Source: CAZGWE01 sp964529405
GTDB taxonomy: Bacteria; Patescibacteriota; UBA1384; XYA2-FULL-43-10; 1-14-0-10-43-13
Assembly (NCBI GenBank): GCA_964529405.1
Contig: CAZGWE010000005.1
Span: 1-62,128, forward strand
DNA: 62,128 nucleotides
Reading direction: 5' to 3'
The notes beneath the pieces are model-generated. The model saw only the letters and a list, made by a program, of their open reading frames with translations. It was not told where the DNA came from and made no database searches. A program made the position numbers and the translations under genes. Below, piece after piece: positions 25,989 through 33,136 of the stretch (its first letter is position 1; each line of letters opens with the position of its first letter).

Positions 25989-26762
25989 CTATTCCACCTC
26001 CAGCCCCCTAGACTGTACCCAAACCGACTCAAAAAACACTTGCATCGTTTGATAAAAACTAGTACTCGTAATAATCATTGCGTAAGGCTTCTCTTTTGTT
26101 TGAGAAAAAATAGCCACTTTATCATCATAGATGTGAATATGGCTCTCGGGTACGAACCACTCCGGAGCAATCCTAATCTGCCTGTTATCATCAGTCTCAG
26201 GCTTATATCGCCTGTAACCTGTTTTTTTATACTCTTCATTATCAGTCGCCAATCTTAAAGACCTATATACAATCTGGTGTTTTTTCGTTTCATCTAAATA
26301 GTTCGCAATAAATTCGTCACCCACGTGGCTGTGTCCAGATGCTCGAACGGGTATGGCATCAACTTTTTTACCAGTTGATTCCAGGGAGAGACGAAAAACT
26401 TCTTTGATACCCTCAACGCCCTCGAACATCTCCACCGCCGGCTTACCCTCCTCCTGTTTGTAAAGCGAGAAGAGGGCAGGAACGGCGTGTTCGATCGTAG
26501 CCAGCCTTGCCCGCATTATCTCTTGGAGTCGCGCCGGCGAAGCGGCAATGTAGTATTGATGCCTGTTTCGCTCAGTAATACTAATTAAACCAAGTCGGCG
26601 AAAATCATCCAGATAATTGTAAACAGTAGTCCTCTTAATACCGGCCCGCTGTGCAATCGGAATAATACTAGATTCCCCCAACTCCAACATAGCCAGATAT
26701 ACTTTGGCTTCTTTTTCGGTTAATCCGGCTTCTTTTAAAGATGTAAGTAAAGTGTTGTCCAT
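25989..26762 (-). CDS. TrmB-family transcriptional regulator (module A)
   Basis: A 257-residue one-component regulator. The N-terminal winged helix (GLTEKEAKVYLAMLELGESS, recognition helix IKRTTVYNYLDDF) is followed by a coiled linker and a phospholipase D-like sensor domain ending in FYQTMQVFFESVW. TrmB proteins sense sugars or other small ligands; the ligand here is unknown. Its own promoter (TTGACT at 26815-26820, TAGAAT at 26792-26797, 17 bp apart) is followed by the inverted repeat TGTCTA-N6-TAGACA at 26773-26790, a likely autoregulatory operator. It is divergent from the small genes at 27120 and 27538. Confidence 0.88.
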   Translation of the reverse strand: MDNTLLTSLKEAGLTEKEAKVYLAMLELGESSIIPIAQRAGIKRTTVYNYLDDFRRLGLISITERNRHQYYIAASPARLQEIMRARLATIEHAVPALFSLYKQEEGKPAVEMFEGVEGIKEVFRLSLESTGKKVDAIPVRASGHSHVGDEFIANYLDETKKHQIVYRSLRLATDNEEYKKTGYRRYKPETDDNRQIRIAPEWFVPESHIHIYDDKVAIFSQTKEKPYAMIITSTSFYQTMQVFFESVWVQSRGLEVE

Positions 26763-26772
26763 GTGTTTGTTT

Positions 26773-26790
26773 TGTCTATATTTCTAGACA
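26773..26790. promoter_or_regulatory. Probable TrmB operator (module A)
   Basis: TGTCTA and TAGACA are perfect 6-bp inverted arms around ATATTTC-type spacer sequence. The site sits over the predicted start of transcription of the regulator. A second, looser TGTC-N9-GACA overlaps the -35 of the divergent promoter (26839-26854 region). Confidence 0.5.
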
Positions 26791-26848
26791 CATTCTAGCA
26801 CTTACTGATCATTTAGTCAAGACTTTAGCCATTTTTATGTCTAAACTA

Positions 26849-26877
26849 TTGACATATTACCGCTTACATGCTATAAT
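26849..26877 (+). promoter_or_regulatory. Strong promoter of module A output genes
   Basis: Perfect TTGACA at 26849-26854 and TATAAT at 26872-26877 with 17 bp between. The following GGC and hairpin are shared with modules B, E and G. Confidence 0.85.
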
Positions 26878-26883
26878 GGCAAG

Positions 26884-27119
26884 TCACGATGAGAATTTGA
26901 TTGTCATCCTCGGGCAGCACGCCAGCAGGCGGCATGACCCGGGGATCCAGTTACTCTCAAAGTGAAGCAAGTGGCAACGGTCCTTCTCCTGGATCAGCCG
27001 GCAGCAAGCTGGCCCTGGGGGGAGAAGCTAGATGAGGTAGAGAGATTCACGCCATCAAAAACGCCAACCGAGGGCATAAGGCACAGGTTGGAATCACGAT
27101 CAGAAAGAGAAACAGAAAA
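26884..27119 (+). ncRNA. Structured 5' leader of module A
   Basis: The transcript should begin near 26884. TCAC-GA-TGAGA (26884-26894) can pair with TCTCA-AA-GTGA (26955-26965); a microrepeat (26901-26950) fills the loop. A second possible stem CTTCTCC/GGAGAAG spans about 26981-27027. The motif ACGCCATCAAAAACGCC at 27049-27065 is identical to one in module E. No start codon with a ribosome site precedes the ATG at 27120. Confidence 0.5.
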
Positions 27120-27404
27120 ATGGACAAGATCAAGCTAGTTGCTGCAATGAAAAAAATCGGAGGCTACAAAGCCATCCTAATCGACAAAGACGGGGCCAAA
27201 ACCCAGGTGATGATGGGTAGATGGAGCAATCGTCTTAGTGTCGATGGGCACATTATCAAAGATCTGCCCGAGTTTGACACCGTCCGGCTTTTTGACGGGT
27301 GGTATGACTGCCACACAGCAGAATGGACAGCGGAGGAAGTAGAACAACATTGGGATGGGCTACCGAAATACCTGCGTGAAAACGCAAAGGTGAATGGCTG
27401 GTAG
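27120..27404 (+). CDS. Hypothetical protein, module A first paralogue
   Basis: A 94-residue protein with no recognised family. It resembles its downstream neighbour: AMKKIGGYKAILIDKDG versus AMKMFGARYCHLVEIDG, and VRLFDGWYDCHTAEW versus VKLFGVSFPYGEIW, so the two are tandem duplicates that have diverged. It is the first gene after the conserved leader and faces away from the TrmB regulator. Soluble, no signal peptide. Confidence 0.75.
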   Translation: MDKIKLVAAMKKIGGYKAILIDKDGAKTQVMMGRWSNRLSVDGHIIKDLPEFDTVRLFDGWYDCHTAEWTAEEVEQHWDGLPKYLRENAKVNGW

Positions 27405-27461
27405 CAGCTCTTCCATCCTCCTCCCCGCCTAGTACCCACCAACTTACGCCCCTCAGACAGT

Positions 27462-27508
27462 GATCATTACCTTAACAGGTAATGATCTCCTCCGAGGGAA
27501 TCATTCCC
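27462..27508 (+). promoter_or_regulatory. Two intercistronic hairpins in module A
   Basis: GATCATTACC-TTAACA-GGTAATGATC (27462-27487) is a perfect 10-bp stem; GGGAA-TCA-TTCCC (27496-27508) follows. They lie between the paralogues and are not followed by T runs, so processing or attenuation is more likely than termination. Confidence 0.55.
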
Positions 27509-27537
27509 TTGCACACAGACACGAAAGGAAAACAAAA

Positions 27538-27801
27538 ATGACCGCAACCATACTGATCCGCGCTATGAAAATGTTCGGTGCCAGGTATTGCCATCTGGTG
27601 GAAATTGATGGAAAAACAAGGGAAGAGTATGGGTTGGACTGGACAGGAGCGCTAGTAAGCCTACTTGGAAAAGGCACGCTTAGCGAGGGAGACGAGATCC
27701 CTCGGTATCCAATTGTAAAATTGTTCGGAGTGTCATTCCCTTATGGGGAGATCTGGCTATATGAGCAAGTAGAGGCACGAGCTCTAGAATCTTCCATGTA
27801 A
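27538..27801 (+). CDS. Hypothetical protein, module A second paralogue
   Basis: An 87-residue protein starting MTATILIRAMKMFGARY, preceded by AAAGGAAAAC. An in-frame upstream start at 27460 would run through a perfect hairpin and is rejected. It is a diverged duplicate of the protein at 27120-27404. Function unknown. Followed by a terminator. Confidence 0.72.
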   Translation: MTATILIRAMKMFGARYCHLVEIDGKTREEYGLDWTGALVSLLGKGTLSEGDEIPRYPIVKLFGVSFPYGEIWLYEQVEARALESSM

Positions 27802-27815
27802 GGAGATATGAACCG

Positions 27816-27848
27816 AAAGAGCCAATCCATAAGGAAAGGCTCTTTTTT
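27816..27848 (+). terminator. Terminator of module A
   Basis: AAAGAGCC and GGCTCTTT form the stem, followed by a T run. A very similar hairpin (same stem, similar loop AATCC...AAGG) ends the HATPase gene at 32263-32297. Confidence 0.85.
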
Positions 27849-27865
27849 AATTCCGATTCCATTCT

Positions 27866-28054
27866 TCAATCCTTCAAAAACACCATCGTGAGGATCCGCA
27901 GAAACTCTAGCTTCTCCTCCATCACTCTCAATCTGATTTTGCGCTGTTCAATTTTAGCCAACAAAAATTCATTGCCCTGAGATCTGATCTCCAGCCAGAC
28001 AATCCATCTCCTTAAGTCCTCCAGCTCGGCTTTTAGCTCAAAATAGCCGTCCAT
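27866..28054 (-). CDS. Small coiled-coil protein
   Basis: A 62-residue protein (from the ATG at 28054; 65 residues from 28063) that is almost wholly helical with Leu/Ile heptads (LKAELEDLRRWIVWLEI, EEKLEFLRILTMVFL). It lies 15-16 bp downstream of the coiled-coil protein at 28069-28440 in the same direction and could be its partner. No family recognised. Confidence 0.5.
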   Translation of the reverse strand: MDGYFELKAELEDLRRWIVWLEIRSQGNEFLLAKIEQRKIRLRVMEEKLEFLRILTMVFLKD

Positions 28055-28068
28055 AATCACCAATAGTA

Positions 28069-28440
28069 TTAGTGCACCAATTTCAACTTCTCCTCCAGAA
28101 CCCTGACACGTTTCTTGAGCTTCTCGAGTTCAAACGCAATAGTATCGTCGTCCTTAATAGTCCGCTTCTCAAGACGGGCGATACCTGCTTTGATCTCGTT
28201 TATCTCCGACCTTATTAACAAAAAACCACCACTTATTCCTGTGATTTGGTTTTCGAGCCTTCGCTGGCCTTGCTCAAGATTTCCAGCCCTATCTTCAAGC
28301 CGTTCTTGGCCTTGCTCAAGCCGTTCTTGGCCTTGCTCAAGCCGTTCTTGGCCTTGTTTTAGTTCATCAAACTGGCCTTGAAATACATCAAATTGCTTCT
28401 GGATTGATATGGCCAAACTTTCAATCGTTACTTTTACCAT
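28069..28440 (-). CDS. Coiled-coil protein with QGQERLE heptad repeats
   Basis: A 123-residue protein. Three exact heptads QGQERLE are followed by degenerate ones (DRAGNLE, QGQRRLE), then a short hydrophobic bridge (GISGGFLLI) and a second coil (LEKLKKRVRVLEEKLKL). The exact heptads come from tandem 21-bp DNA repeats at about 28290-28370. AAGGAAC precedes the ATG. It resembles the coiled-coil protein at 55491-55829 in design, not in sequence. Function unknown. Confidence 0.72.
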   Translation of the reverse strand: MVKVTIESLAISIQKQFDVFQGQFDELKQGQERLEQGQERLEQGQERLEDRAGNLEQGQRRLENQITGISGGFLLIRSEINEIKAGIARLEKRTIKDDDTIAFELEKLKKRVRVLEEKLKLVH

Positions 28441-28584
28441 TTTAGTTCCTTCTTGTTCTATGTTTCCATTCTATCACCGACCATATCGGCGCTGTCAATG
28501 GTCAATTTTAATTACTTGCGCGCTCTCCGACTCTCGCCCTCCTTGTCCCGCGAAGCCTTGGCAAAGCGGGATCACTCTCTCACA

Positions 28585-29349
28585 CTATCTTATCTCCTTC
28601 GGCTTCTTGGCAATCTCCCAAAGCAAATTAAACCTCTGCCGTTCGTCATATGCCAAGGCCGAACTTTCGATTACTGTGGCAAATGGATTACTTTCCGAGT
28701 GGGCGATATTGGCAATCGAATCGCCAAAGATAAAAGTGATTGTCCTGGGATCAAATTCCGGTCCTGGCACCAATCTTGTCTCCCGCAATTCGGGATCATC
28801 ATTTGATGCCAGTTCGCGATTAGGTTTATTATTTTCAAAAATAGCCCGGGCAAAAATTTTCTTCTTAGCCCGTTCGGCGATGAAAATTTTAAAATATTCC
28901 GAATAAGCAGTCTCGATCATATTTGTGCCAATAATCAATAATTCGCTGCCCTCCGGCTGATTCAGAACTAAGTTAAAGACCTGTTCTACGCCATGAGCAC
29001 CTTCATAAAGGCGTATTTTAGGTTTCTGGGCAGATTTACTACTTAAGGCGTCAAACTGAGCCAAACTTTGGCTAAACTGTTTTTTGCGCTGGTCAAAAGC
29101 CGCCAACAATTCTCGGGGATTTACAACCGAGTAGATCGTCCGCTTATTATCATTGGTTTTACTGGCATATCCCATTGACAATAAATCGTCGAGCACAACG
29201 TAACAGGTTGGCCGCTTTACGCCGCATTTTTGAGCAATGTCCCAAATAGAACTCGGCCCCAACTCCAAACAAGCCAAATAAACCTTGGCCTCATTTTCGC
29301 CCAAGCCGATCATGTTTAACGTTTGAATTAAATCTGTGTTTTGAGTCAT
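28585..29349 (-). CDS. TrmB-family transcriptional regulator (module B)
   Basis: A 254-residue paralogue of the module A regulator. It has a winged helix (GLGENEAKVYLACLELGPSS, recognition helix VKRPTCYVVLDDL) and a C-terminal PLD-like sensor domain with a VIESSALAYDERQRFNLLW ending. Its ATG overlaps the stop of the upstream DUF559 gene by 4 bp, so the pair is one operon. Its output genes (30162 and 30701) are divergent from that operon. Confidence 0.87.
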   Translation of the reverse strand: MTQNTDLIQTLNMIGLGENEAKVYLACLELGPSSIWDIAQKCGVKRPTCYVVLDDLLSMGYASKTNDNKRTIYSVVNPRELLAAFDQRKKQFSQSLAQFDALSSKSAQKPKIRLYEGAHGVEQVFNLVLNQPEGSELLIIGTNMIETAYSEYFKIFIAERAKKKIFARAIFENNKPNRELASNDDPELRETRLVPGPEFDPRTITFIFGDSIANIAHSESNPFATVIESSALAYDERQRFNLLWEIAKKPKEIR

Positions 29350-29786
29350 CTGGTCCTCCCCTTGAAGCAGGGGAAGTTAGTGGGGGTATGGCCCCTCCCC
29401 CTAGTGTAAGGGGAGCTGGAGGGGGTATTCTCCCCCAACTCATTCGCGATTTTTTCCACTACCCCCTCTAAATTTTCGGTCACTTCTTTGTTTGTAAATC
29501 TAAGAACTATTATGTCCAGTCCACTCAACACTGTATCCCTTTCCCGGTCTTTTATTCTGCCACTCTCGGAATAATGCGAATCCCCATCGATCTCTATAGC
29601 CAAACGCTTGTTTGGGCAATAAAAATCAACAATAAAACTGTCAATGCTATACTGGCGACGAAACTTATATCCATTTAATTGACAATTCCTGATCTTCTGC
29701 CAAAGCTTTCTCTCCGGTTCCGTCATGTTGCCGCGTAGTATCTTGCGTTTTTCCTTTAGAATTTCCTTGTTGTAAGTTTGATCCAT
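29346..29786 (-). CDS. DUF559-family endonuclease-like protein
   Basis: A 146-residue protein with the DUF559 core: MTEPERKLWQKIRNCQLNGYK, then FRRQYSIDSFIVDFYCP and LAIEIDGDSH. The last two give the D-(x)n-E-x-D/K pattern of a Vsr-like or restriction-like nuclease fold. Such proteins often travel with mobile DNA. The last 29 residues (from NTPSSSPYTRGR) are encoded by an intergenic-type microrepeat, so the gene has run into a repeat that then provides the overlap with TrmB. Confidence 0.85.
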   Translation of the reverse strand: MDQTYNKEILKEKRKILRGNMTEPERKLWQKIRNCQLNGYKFRRQYSIDSFIVDFYCPNKRLAIEIDGDSHYSESGRIKDRERDTVLSGLDIIVLRFTNKEVTENLEGVVEKIANELGENTPSSSPYTRGRGHTPTNFPCFKGRTR

Positions 29787-29814
29787 TTTGTCCTCGATGA
29801 GCCTACCCTCTACT

Positions 29815-29920
29815 GGTTCTCCTCCTAAGGTAGGAGGAGTCAGAGAAGGTATTTTATTTATTTCTACAATGCTCTCCTACCTCCTCTAACTCCCCCTGCT
29901 TCAGGGGGAGGACCTGTAGT
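29815..29920. repeat. Imperfect inverted microrepeat upstream of the DUF559 gene
   Basis: TCTCCTCCTAAGGTAGGAGGA and later CTCCTACCTCCTC and CCCCCTGCTTCAGGGGGAG stand in the promoter gap. The rest of the gap to 30039 is AT-rich, with facing TTGACA boxes (29961-29966 on the minus strand and 30040-30045 on the plus strand). Confidence 0.5.
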
Positions 29921-30039
29921 CATATTTATTGACACTAATATATCACACTACTTGTCTGATTGTCAATAGTATGGTTATCTTACGATTGATATTAATACTA
30001 TTATATATGAACTGATAAATATTATTACTGTCATATCTA

Positions 30040-30068
30040 TTGACAAAAGACTTATCATATGCTATAAT
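30040..30068 (+). promoter_or_regulatory. Strong promoter of module B output genes
   Basis: TTGACA at 30040-30045 and TATAAT at 30063-30068, 17 bp apart, followed by GGCCTGTTCACGATGA as in module E. TGTC-N9-GACA overlaps the -35, as in module A. Confidence 0.87.
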
Positions 30069-30074
30069 GGCCTG

Positions 30075-30161
30075 TTCACGATGAGGAAGCGGTCACCCGC
30101 CAATCACCGTGAAAGCAAATAGCAATCACGCCATCAACAACGCTGGACGAAAGGCAAGAAG
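30075..30161 (+). ncRNA. Structured 5' leader of module B
   Basis: TTCACG (30075-30080) pairs with CGTGAA (30108-30113); inside it GCGG-TCAC-CCGC (30089-30100) forms a second stem. The motif ACGCCATCAACAACGC follows at 30128-30143. The hairpin is predicted to start at the very 5' end of the transcript. A mini-frame ATGAGGAAGCGG... (13 codons) lies inside the hairpin. Confidence 0.6.
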
Positions 30162-30617
30162 ATGAACTTCAATAACAAAACGATGGGGATTTTGGTTGTT
30201 GATTTGTCCTGCTGGTGCGACGAGATCGGATTCATACAATGCCGGATTGATGAAATAGCCAATCGTGTAAGAGAATTCAGAGCCGTCTACGGCCACAATA
30301 TCGATGACGAAGGGAACGATGAGTGGACACTCGTTTCAGTTAAGTGGTTCCCTCGCTGGTGTGATAACCTTCGCCCACTAGTTTTCTACATCAACAAGAC
30401 CAAGACTGGTGACCCAAGAGATTATTACAGGATCCACAAAGAAAACGGCGAGATTATCTGGGAAACAAGCCCTGGTGACCTGGCCGGTCCACGTTCTGAA
30501 TTTTATTTTGTTGAGTGGGCCGTCAAAGTCCACGAGTCCCGAATTGAGGAAGAGATCTTAGAAGTCTCGCTCGAGGAACTGAAAGACTGGGTGATACTCA
30601 GTCTGGGTGGTGTTTAA
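30162..30617 (+). CDS. Hypothetical protein, module B output gene 1
   Basis: A 151-residue soluble protein of unknown family, acidic and rich in Trp and Asp (CWCDEIGFIQCRIDEIANRV, NDEWTLVSVKWFPRWCD). It is expressed from the conserved promoter-leader unit, divergent from the TrmB/DUF559 operon. The ATG follows GGCAAGAAG. Confidence 0.7.
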   Translation: MNFNNKTMGILVVDLSCWCDEIGFIQCRIDEIANRVREFRAVYGHNIDDEGNDEWTLVSVKWFPRWCDNLRPLVFYINKTKTGDPRDYYRIHKENGEIIWETSPGDLAGPRSEFYFVEWAVKVHESRIEEEILEVSLEELKDWVILSLGGV

Positions 30618-30626
30618 TACAACTCC

Positions 30627-30678
30627 GGCCATCCTCGCGGATGGCCCCCTTTCCCTGCTGTTCGACCATGAACAGCAG
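30627..30678 (+). promoter_or_regulatory. Two intercistronic hairpins in module B
   Basis: GGCCATCC-TCGC-GGATGGCC (30627-30646) and CTGCTGTTC-GACCAT-GAACAGCAG (30655-30678) are perfect stems between the two output genes. The same design, two hairpins between two small genes, is seen in module A. Confidence 0.6.
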
Positions 30679-30700
30679 AGAGTGAACGAGAGGAAGAAAG

Positions 30701-31054
30701 ATGCGATACATGACATGGAAGATATGCATGGTCAGGATCGTAAAGCCGAATCCCAAGAACGCTCCCCTGGCCATCGCGGTTCGATCGGCCATCCTACGAT
30801 ACGACGAAAACGAGTGCAAAGCATCGTTCGACAGCTTTGAGCTTACGCTGGACGACAACTCAGAATACGCCAATTGGTGTAACGAATGGCGCATGAAGTT
30901 GTCCGGCAAGCTCGATCTCGGAGCCGACGCGTCAAACGAATACGGCAGGTTCGTTTCGCTGACCGACGAGGCGGGCAAGATCGAGGTAGAATGCTTCTAC
31001 CACGAACCGCCGCGTTTCTTCAAGAAAGACGGCACCGACATCACCCCCGTCTAA
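30701..31054 (+). CDS. Hypothetical protein, module B output gene 2
   Basis: A 117-residue protein preceded by GAGGAAGAAAG. It starts with a basic stretch (MTWKICMVRIVKPNPK) and continues as a probable beta-rich domain (FDSFELTLDDNSEYANWC, EVECFYHEPPRFF). No family recognised. Ends in a terminator. Confidence 0.68.
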   Translation: MRYMTWKICMVRIVKPNPKNAPLAIAVRSAILRYDENECKASFDSFELTLDDNSEYANWCNEWRMKLSGKLDLGADASNEYGRFVSLTDEAGKIEVECFYHEPPRFFKKDGTDITPV

Positions 31055-31060
31055 CCCCGA

Positions 31061-31109
31061 GGAGCCGAAGCTAAACGGACACCAGTCCTAGTAAGCCGAG
31101 GCTCTTTTT
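31061..31109 (+). terminator. Terminator of module B
   Basis: GAGCC and GGCTC close a long loop containing GGAC-ACCA-GTCC, then a T run. The 3' half (ACACCAGTCCTAGTAAGCC onward) is nearly repeated at 32357-32396. Confidence 0.6.
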
Positions 31110-31121
31110 CTATTCATCTTG

Positions 31122-31198
31122 TTGACAAGATTGTTGACAAGATTTTATTTCTACTTGACAAGATTGTTGACAAGATATATAATTTACATGACAAGATT
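31122..31198 (+). repeat. 33-bp tandem repeat carrying five TTGACAAGAT boxes
   Basis: TTGACAAGAT-type boxes start at 31122, 31134, 31155, 31167 and 31188, alternating 12 and 21 bp apart, which equals a 33-bp unit repeated about 2.3 times. The promoter of the HATPase gene (TTGACA 31155-31160, TATAAT 31178-31183, 17 bp spacer) lies inside. Confidence 0.85.
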
Positions 31199-31211
31199 AA
31201 CGAAAGAGTAT

Positions 31212-32243
31212 ATGAATTTAGAAGAGAAAATAATCGAAATTGCCAGCAAGAAAAAGAAATTTAAAACCTCCGACATAGTCAAAGGACTGGGGGGTTCATT
31301 TTCGCGACAGTATATTAGCACAATAATTAATAATATGGCCAAAAAAGGGTTGCTGCTTCGTACCGGCAAAACAACTGGCACGTTCTATGCCCTGCCCGAG
31401 TACTCCGACTTTCTTCTCAACGGACACATAATGAAGAAATTTAAAAACGATGGGCTTAAGGAGCATGAAGTACTGCAAGAGATAGAGAGCCGGGCCACTT
31501 ATATCACAAAGCTAAAAGACAATGTTAGAAGTATTTTTACGTATGCTTTTTCTGAAATGCTTAATAATGCAATTGAGCACTCTAAGTCACCAGAAGCTCA
31601 AATTGAAGTTAGCCAAAACAAAGAAAGTTTTTCATTCATTGTTAAAGATACCGGCATTGGAGTATTTAAAAACATTATGCAAAAACGACACTTGAGTTCC
31701 GAGCTGGAAGCAATTCAGGACTTGCTTAAAGGCAAAACAACAACCGCTCCACATGCCCACTCCGGCGAAGGAATTTTTTTCACATCCAAAGCGGCTGATA
31801 TTTTCGTGTTGGAAAGTTTTGGCCACAGGCTAAGAATCGACAATATTATTAACGACATATTCGTTGAAGAACTTAAACCAAAAATGAAAGGTACCAAGGT
31901 TTTATTTTATATTAATCTCAATTCAAAAAGACACTTGAGCGATATATTCAAAGCTTATCAAACCGACCCAGAAGAGTACGCTTTTGATAAGACTGAGGTT
32001 AAAATAAGACTCTATACCATGGGCACCGTCTATATCTCCCGTTCGCAAGCCAGACGTGTGCTCTCTGGACTCGAAAAATTCAAGCATATAGTTATGGATT
32101 TCGACAAAGTCCCAACAGTCGGCCAAGCCTTCGCCGATGAGGTTTTCCGCGTCTTCAAAATCAAACACCCGGAAATCGTGATAGAACCAGTAAATATGAA
32201 TGAAACAACAGCTTTCATGGTTGGCAGAGTTGAGAAAGTTTAA
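31212..32243 (+). CDS. HTH-HATPase-DUF4325 (STAS-like) regulatory protein
   Basis: A protein of about 343 residues with three parts. An N-terminal winged helix (TSDIVKGLGGSFSRQYISTI) comes first. A GHKL ATP-binding domain follows, with N box EMLNNAIEHS near 115, G1 DTGIGVF near 147 and G2 HSGEGIFF near 183. A C-terminal STAS-like DUF4325 domain (YISRSQARRVLSGLEKFKHI, GQAFADEVFRVF) completes it. The fusion suggests a one-protein partner switch that reads ATP state and binds DNA. The ATG at 31212 is preferred; ATG 31188 lies at the predicted transcription start and upstream in-frame codons fall within promoter repeats. Confidence 0.85.
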   Translation: MNLEEKIIEIASKKKKFKTSDIVKGLGGSFSRQYISTIINNMAKKGLLLRTGKTTGTFYALPEYSDFLLNGHIMKKFKNDGLKEHEVLQEIESRATYITKLKDNVRSIFTYAFSEMLNNAIEHSKSPEAQIEVSQNKESFSFIVKDTGIGVFKNIMQKRHLSSELEAIQDLLKGKTTTAPHAHSGEGIFFTSKAADIFVLESFGHRLRIDNIINDIFVEELKPKMKGTKVLFYINLNSKRHLSDIFKAYQTDPEEYAFDKTEVKIRLYTMGTVYISRSQARRVLSGLEKFKHIVMDFDKVPTVGQAFADEVFRVFKIKHPEIVIEPVNMNETTAFMVGRVEKV

Positions 32244-32262
32244 AACCACAACGTTGTACACT

Positions 32263-32297
32263 AAAAGAGCCAATCCGAAAGAAAAGGCTCTTTTTTC
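32263..32297 (+). terminator. Terminator of the HTH-HATPase-DUF4325 gene
   Basis: AAAAGAGCC and GGCTCTTTT form the stem with a T run, nearly identical to the module A terminator. Confidence 0.85.
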
Positions 32298-32309
32298 ATT
32301 CACAATAAT

Positions 32310-32354
32310 ATTTAAATTCCAGATATAGTACGCGATCGCTGTGTATATCTGGAA
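32310..32354. repeat. Imperfect palindrome with a GCGATCGC centre
   Basis: AAATTCCAGATATA and TATATCTGGAATTT flank a centre containing GCGATCGC. A relative with the ends TTCCAGAAATAGC/GCTATTTCTGGAA lies at 41321-41358. The surrounding gap (32298-32560) has no gene; it also holds a second copy of the module B terminator end at about 32357-32396. Confidence 0.7.
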
Positions 32355-32564
32355 TTTGACAGACACCAGTCCCAGTAAGCCGAGGCTCTTTTCTTTTTGT
32401 GATTTTATTGTGCAAATCTAATAATTTCCCACTATTGACAATCTGGGACTTTGGAAGTAAGATCAGCTTACTAAATCGCCCTGTGAGGTTGTCGAGAGAT
32501 AACGTTTGCGGGGCCTTTTGTTTTCCAAATATTTCCAAATTTTATGTGATATAATGTTGCTATA

Positions 32565-32720
32565 ATGACTAAAGCGAGACAAAAAGAGCTGGAAAAAGCT
32601 CGTCAGAACGCGGTTAAAAATCCCCCAAGAGAGCTACGTAGCTTGATAATAAACACTTCGCGGTGCAAGAATAAGAAAAATACGCATCAGATACTGATGG
32701 AGATGCGATACGGTAAATAA
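32565..32720 (+). CDS. Small basic protein, candidate antitoxin upstream of a PIN toxin
   Basis: A 51-residue protein, strongly basic (MTKARQKELEKARQNAVKNP at the start). It lies 14 bp before the PIN gene and follows TATAAT at about 32550-32555, so the mRNA would have almost no leader. The position is that of a VapB antitoxin, but the sequence has no AbrB, MetJ or Phd fold that I can see. It may be a new antitoxin type or an unrelated small gene. Confidence 0.5.
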   Translation: MTKARQKELEKARQNAVKNPPRELRSLIINTSRCKNKKNTHQILMEMRYGK

Positions 32721-32734
32721 CTGAGGGGATTTAA

Positions 32735-33136
32735 ATGAGACACTGCGTCTTACAAGATAGCAGTTTCTTAATAGCCACTCTAAACAATGATGACCTGTTT
32801 CATGCGGATGCTCTTTTTGTGTTCAAAAAGTTAATGGAATACAAAAGCAAGATCAAAATTATCATTCCCGCTCTTGTATTCTATGAGACCATCGTGACGC
32901 TTATCAAAAAAGGATCGCCCAGGGCTACCATTGAGAAAAAACTTTGGGACTTTCTTTATCATGACTCAGTTATAAACGTATCCTTGATTGAAACAGCGGC
33001 CTTTAAGGCTTGCCGAAGACTGTCTAACTGCCCCCTTGAAGACCTAAGGACACAGGATTTCATCATTGCAAATATTGGTATTGAATATGATGCTCAAATT
33101 CTGACCTTCGATAATAAAGATGAAAGAAAAAGTTAA
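32735..33136 (+). CDS. PIN-domain ribonuclease (VapC-like toxin)
   Basis: A 133-residue protein with the four acidic residues of a PIN site: Asp8, Glu51, Asp108 (in RTQDFIIANIG) and Asp126 (in ILTFDNKD). PIN toxins cleave tRNA or rRNA. GAGGGG precedes the ATG at a good distance. It is overlapped at its end by a 48-codon gene in another frame. Confidence 0.83.
   Translation: MRHCVLQDSSFLIATLNNDDLFHADALFVFKKLMEYKSKIKIIIPALVFYETIVTLIKKGSPRATIEKKLWDFLYHDSVINVSLIETAAFKACRRLSNCPLEDLRTQDFIIANIGIEYDAQILTFDNKDERKS

Noticed and set aside
28441..28584. Possible promoter with TTGACA and TAGAAT 19 bp apart on the minus strand
   Set aside because: Spacer is too long to be convincing; noted only as weak.
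31119..31211. N-terminal extension of the HTH-HATPase-DUF4325 protein reading LTRLLTR repeats
   Set aside because: It is the translation of the 33-bp promoter repeat, including the -35 and -10 boxes.
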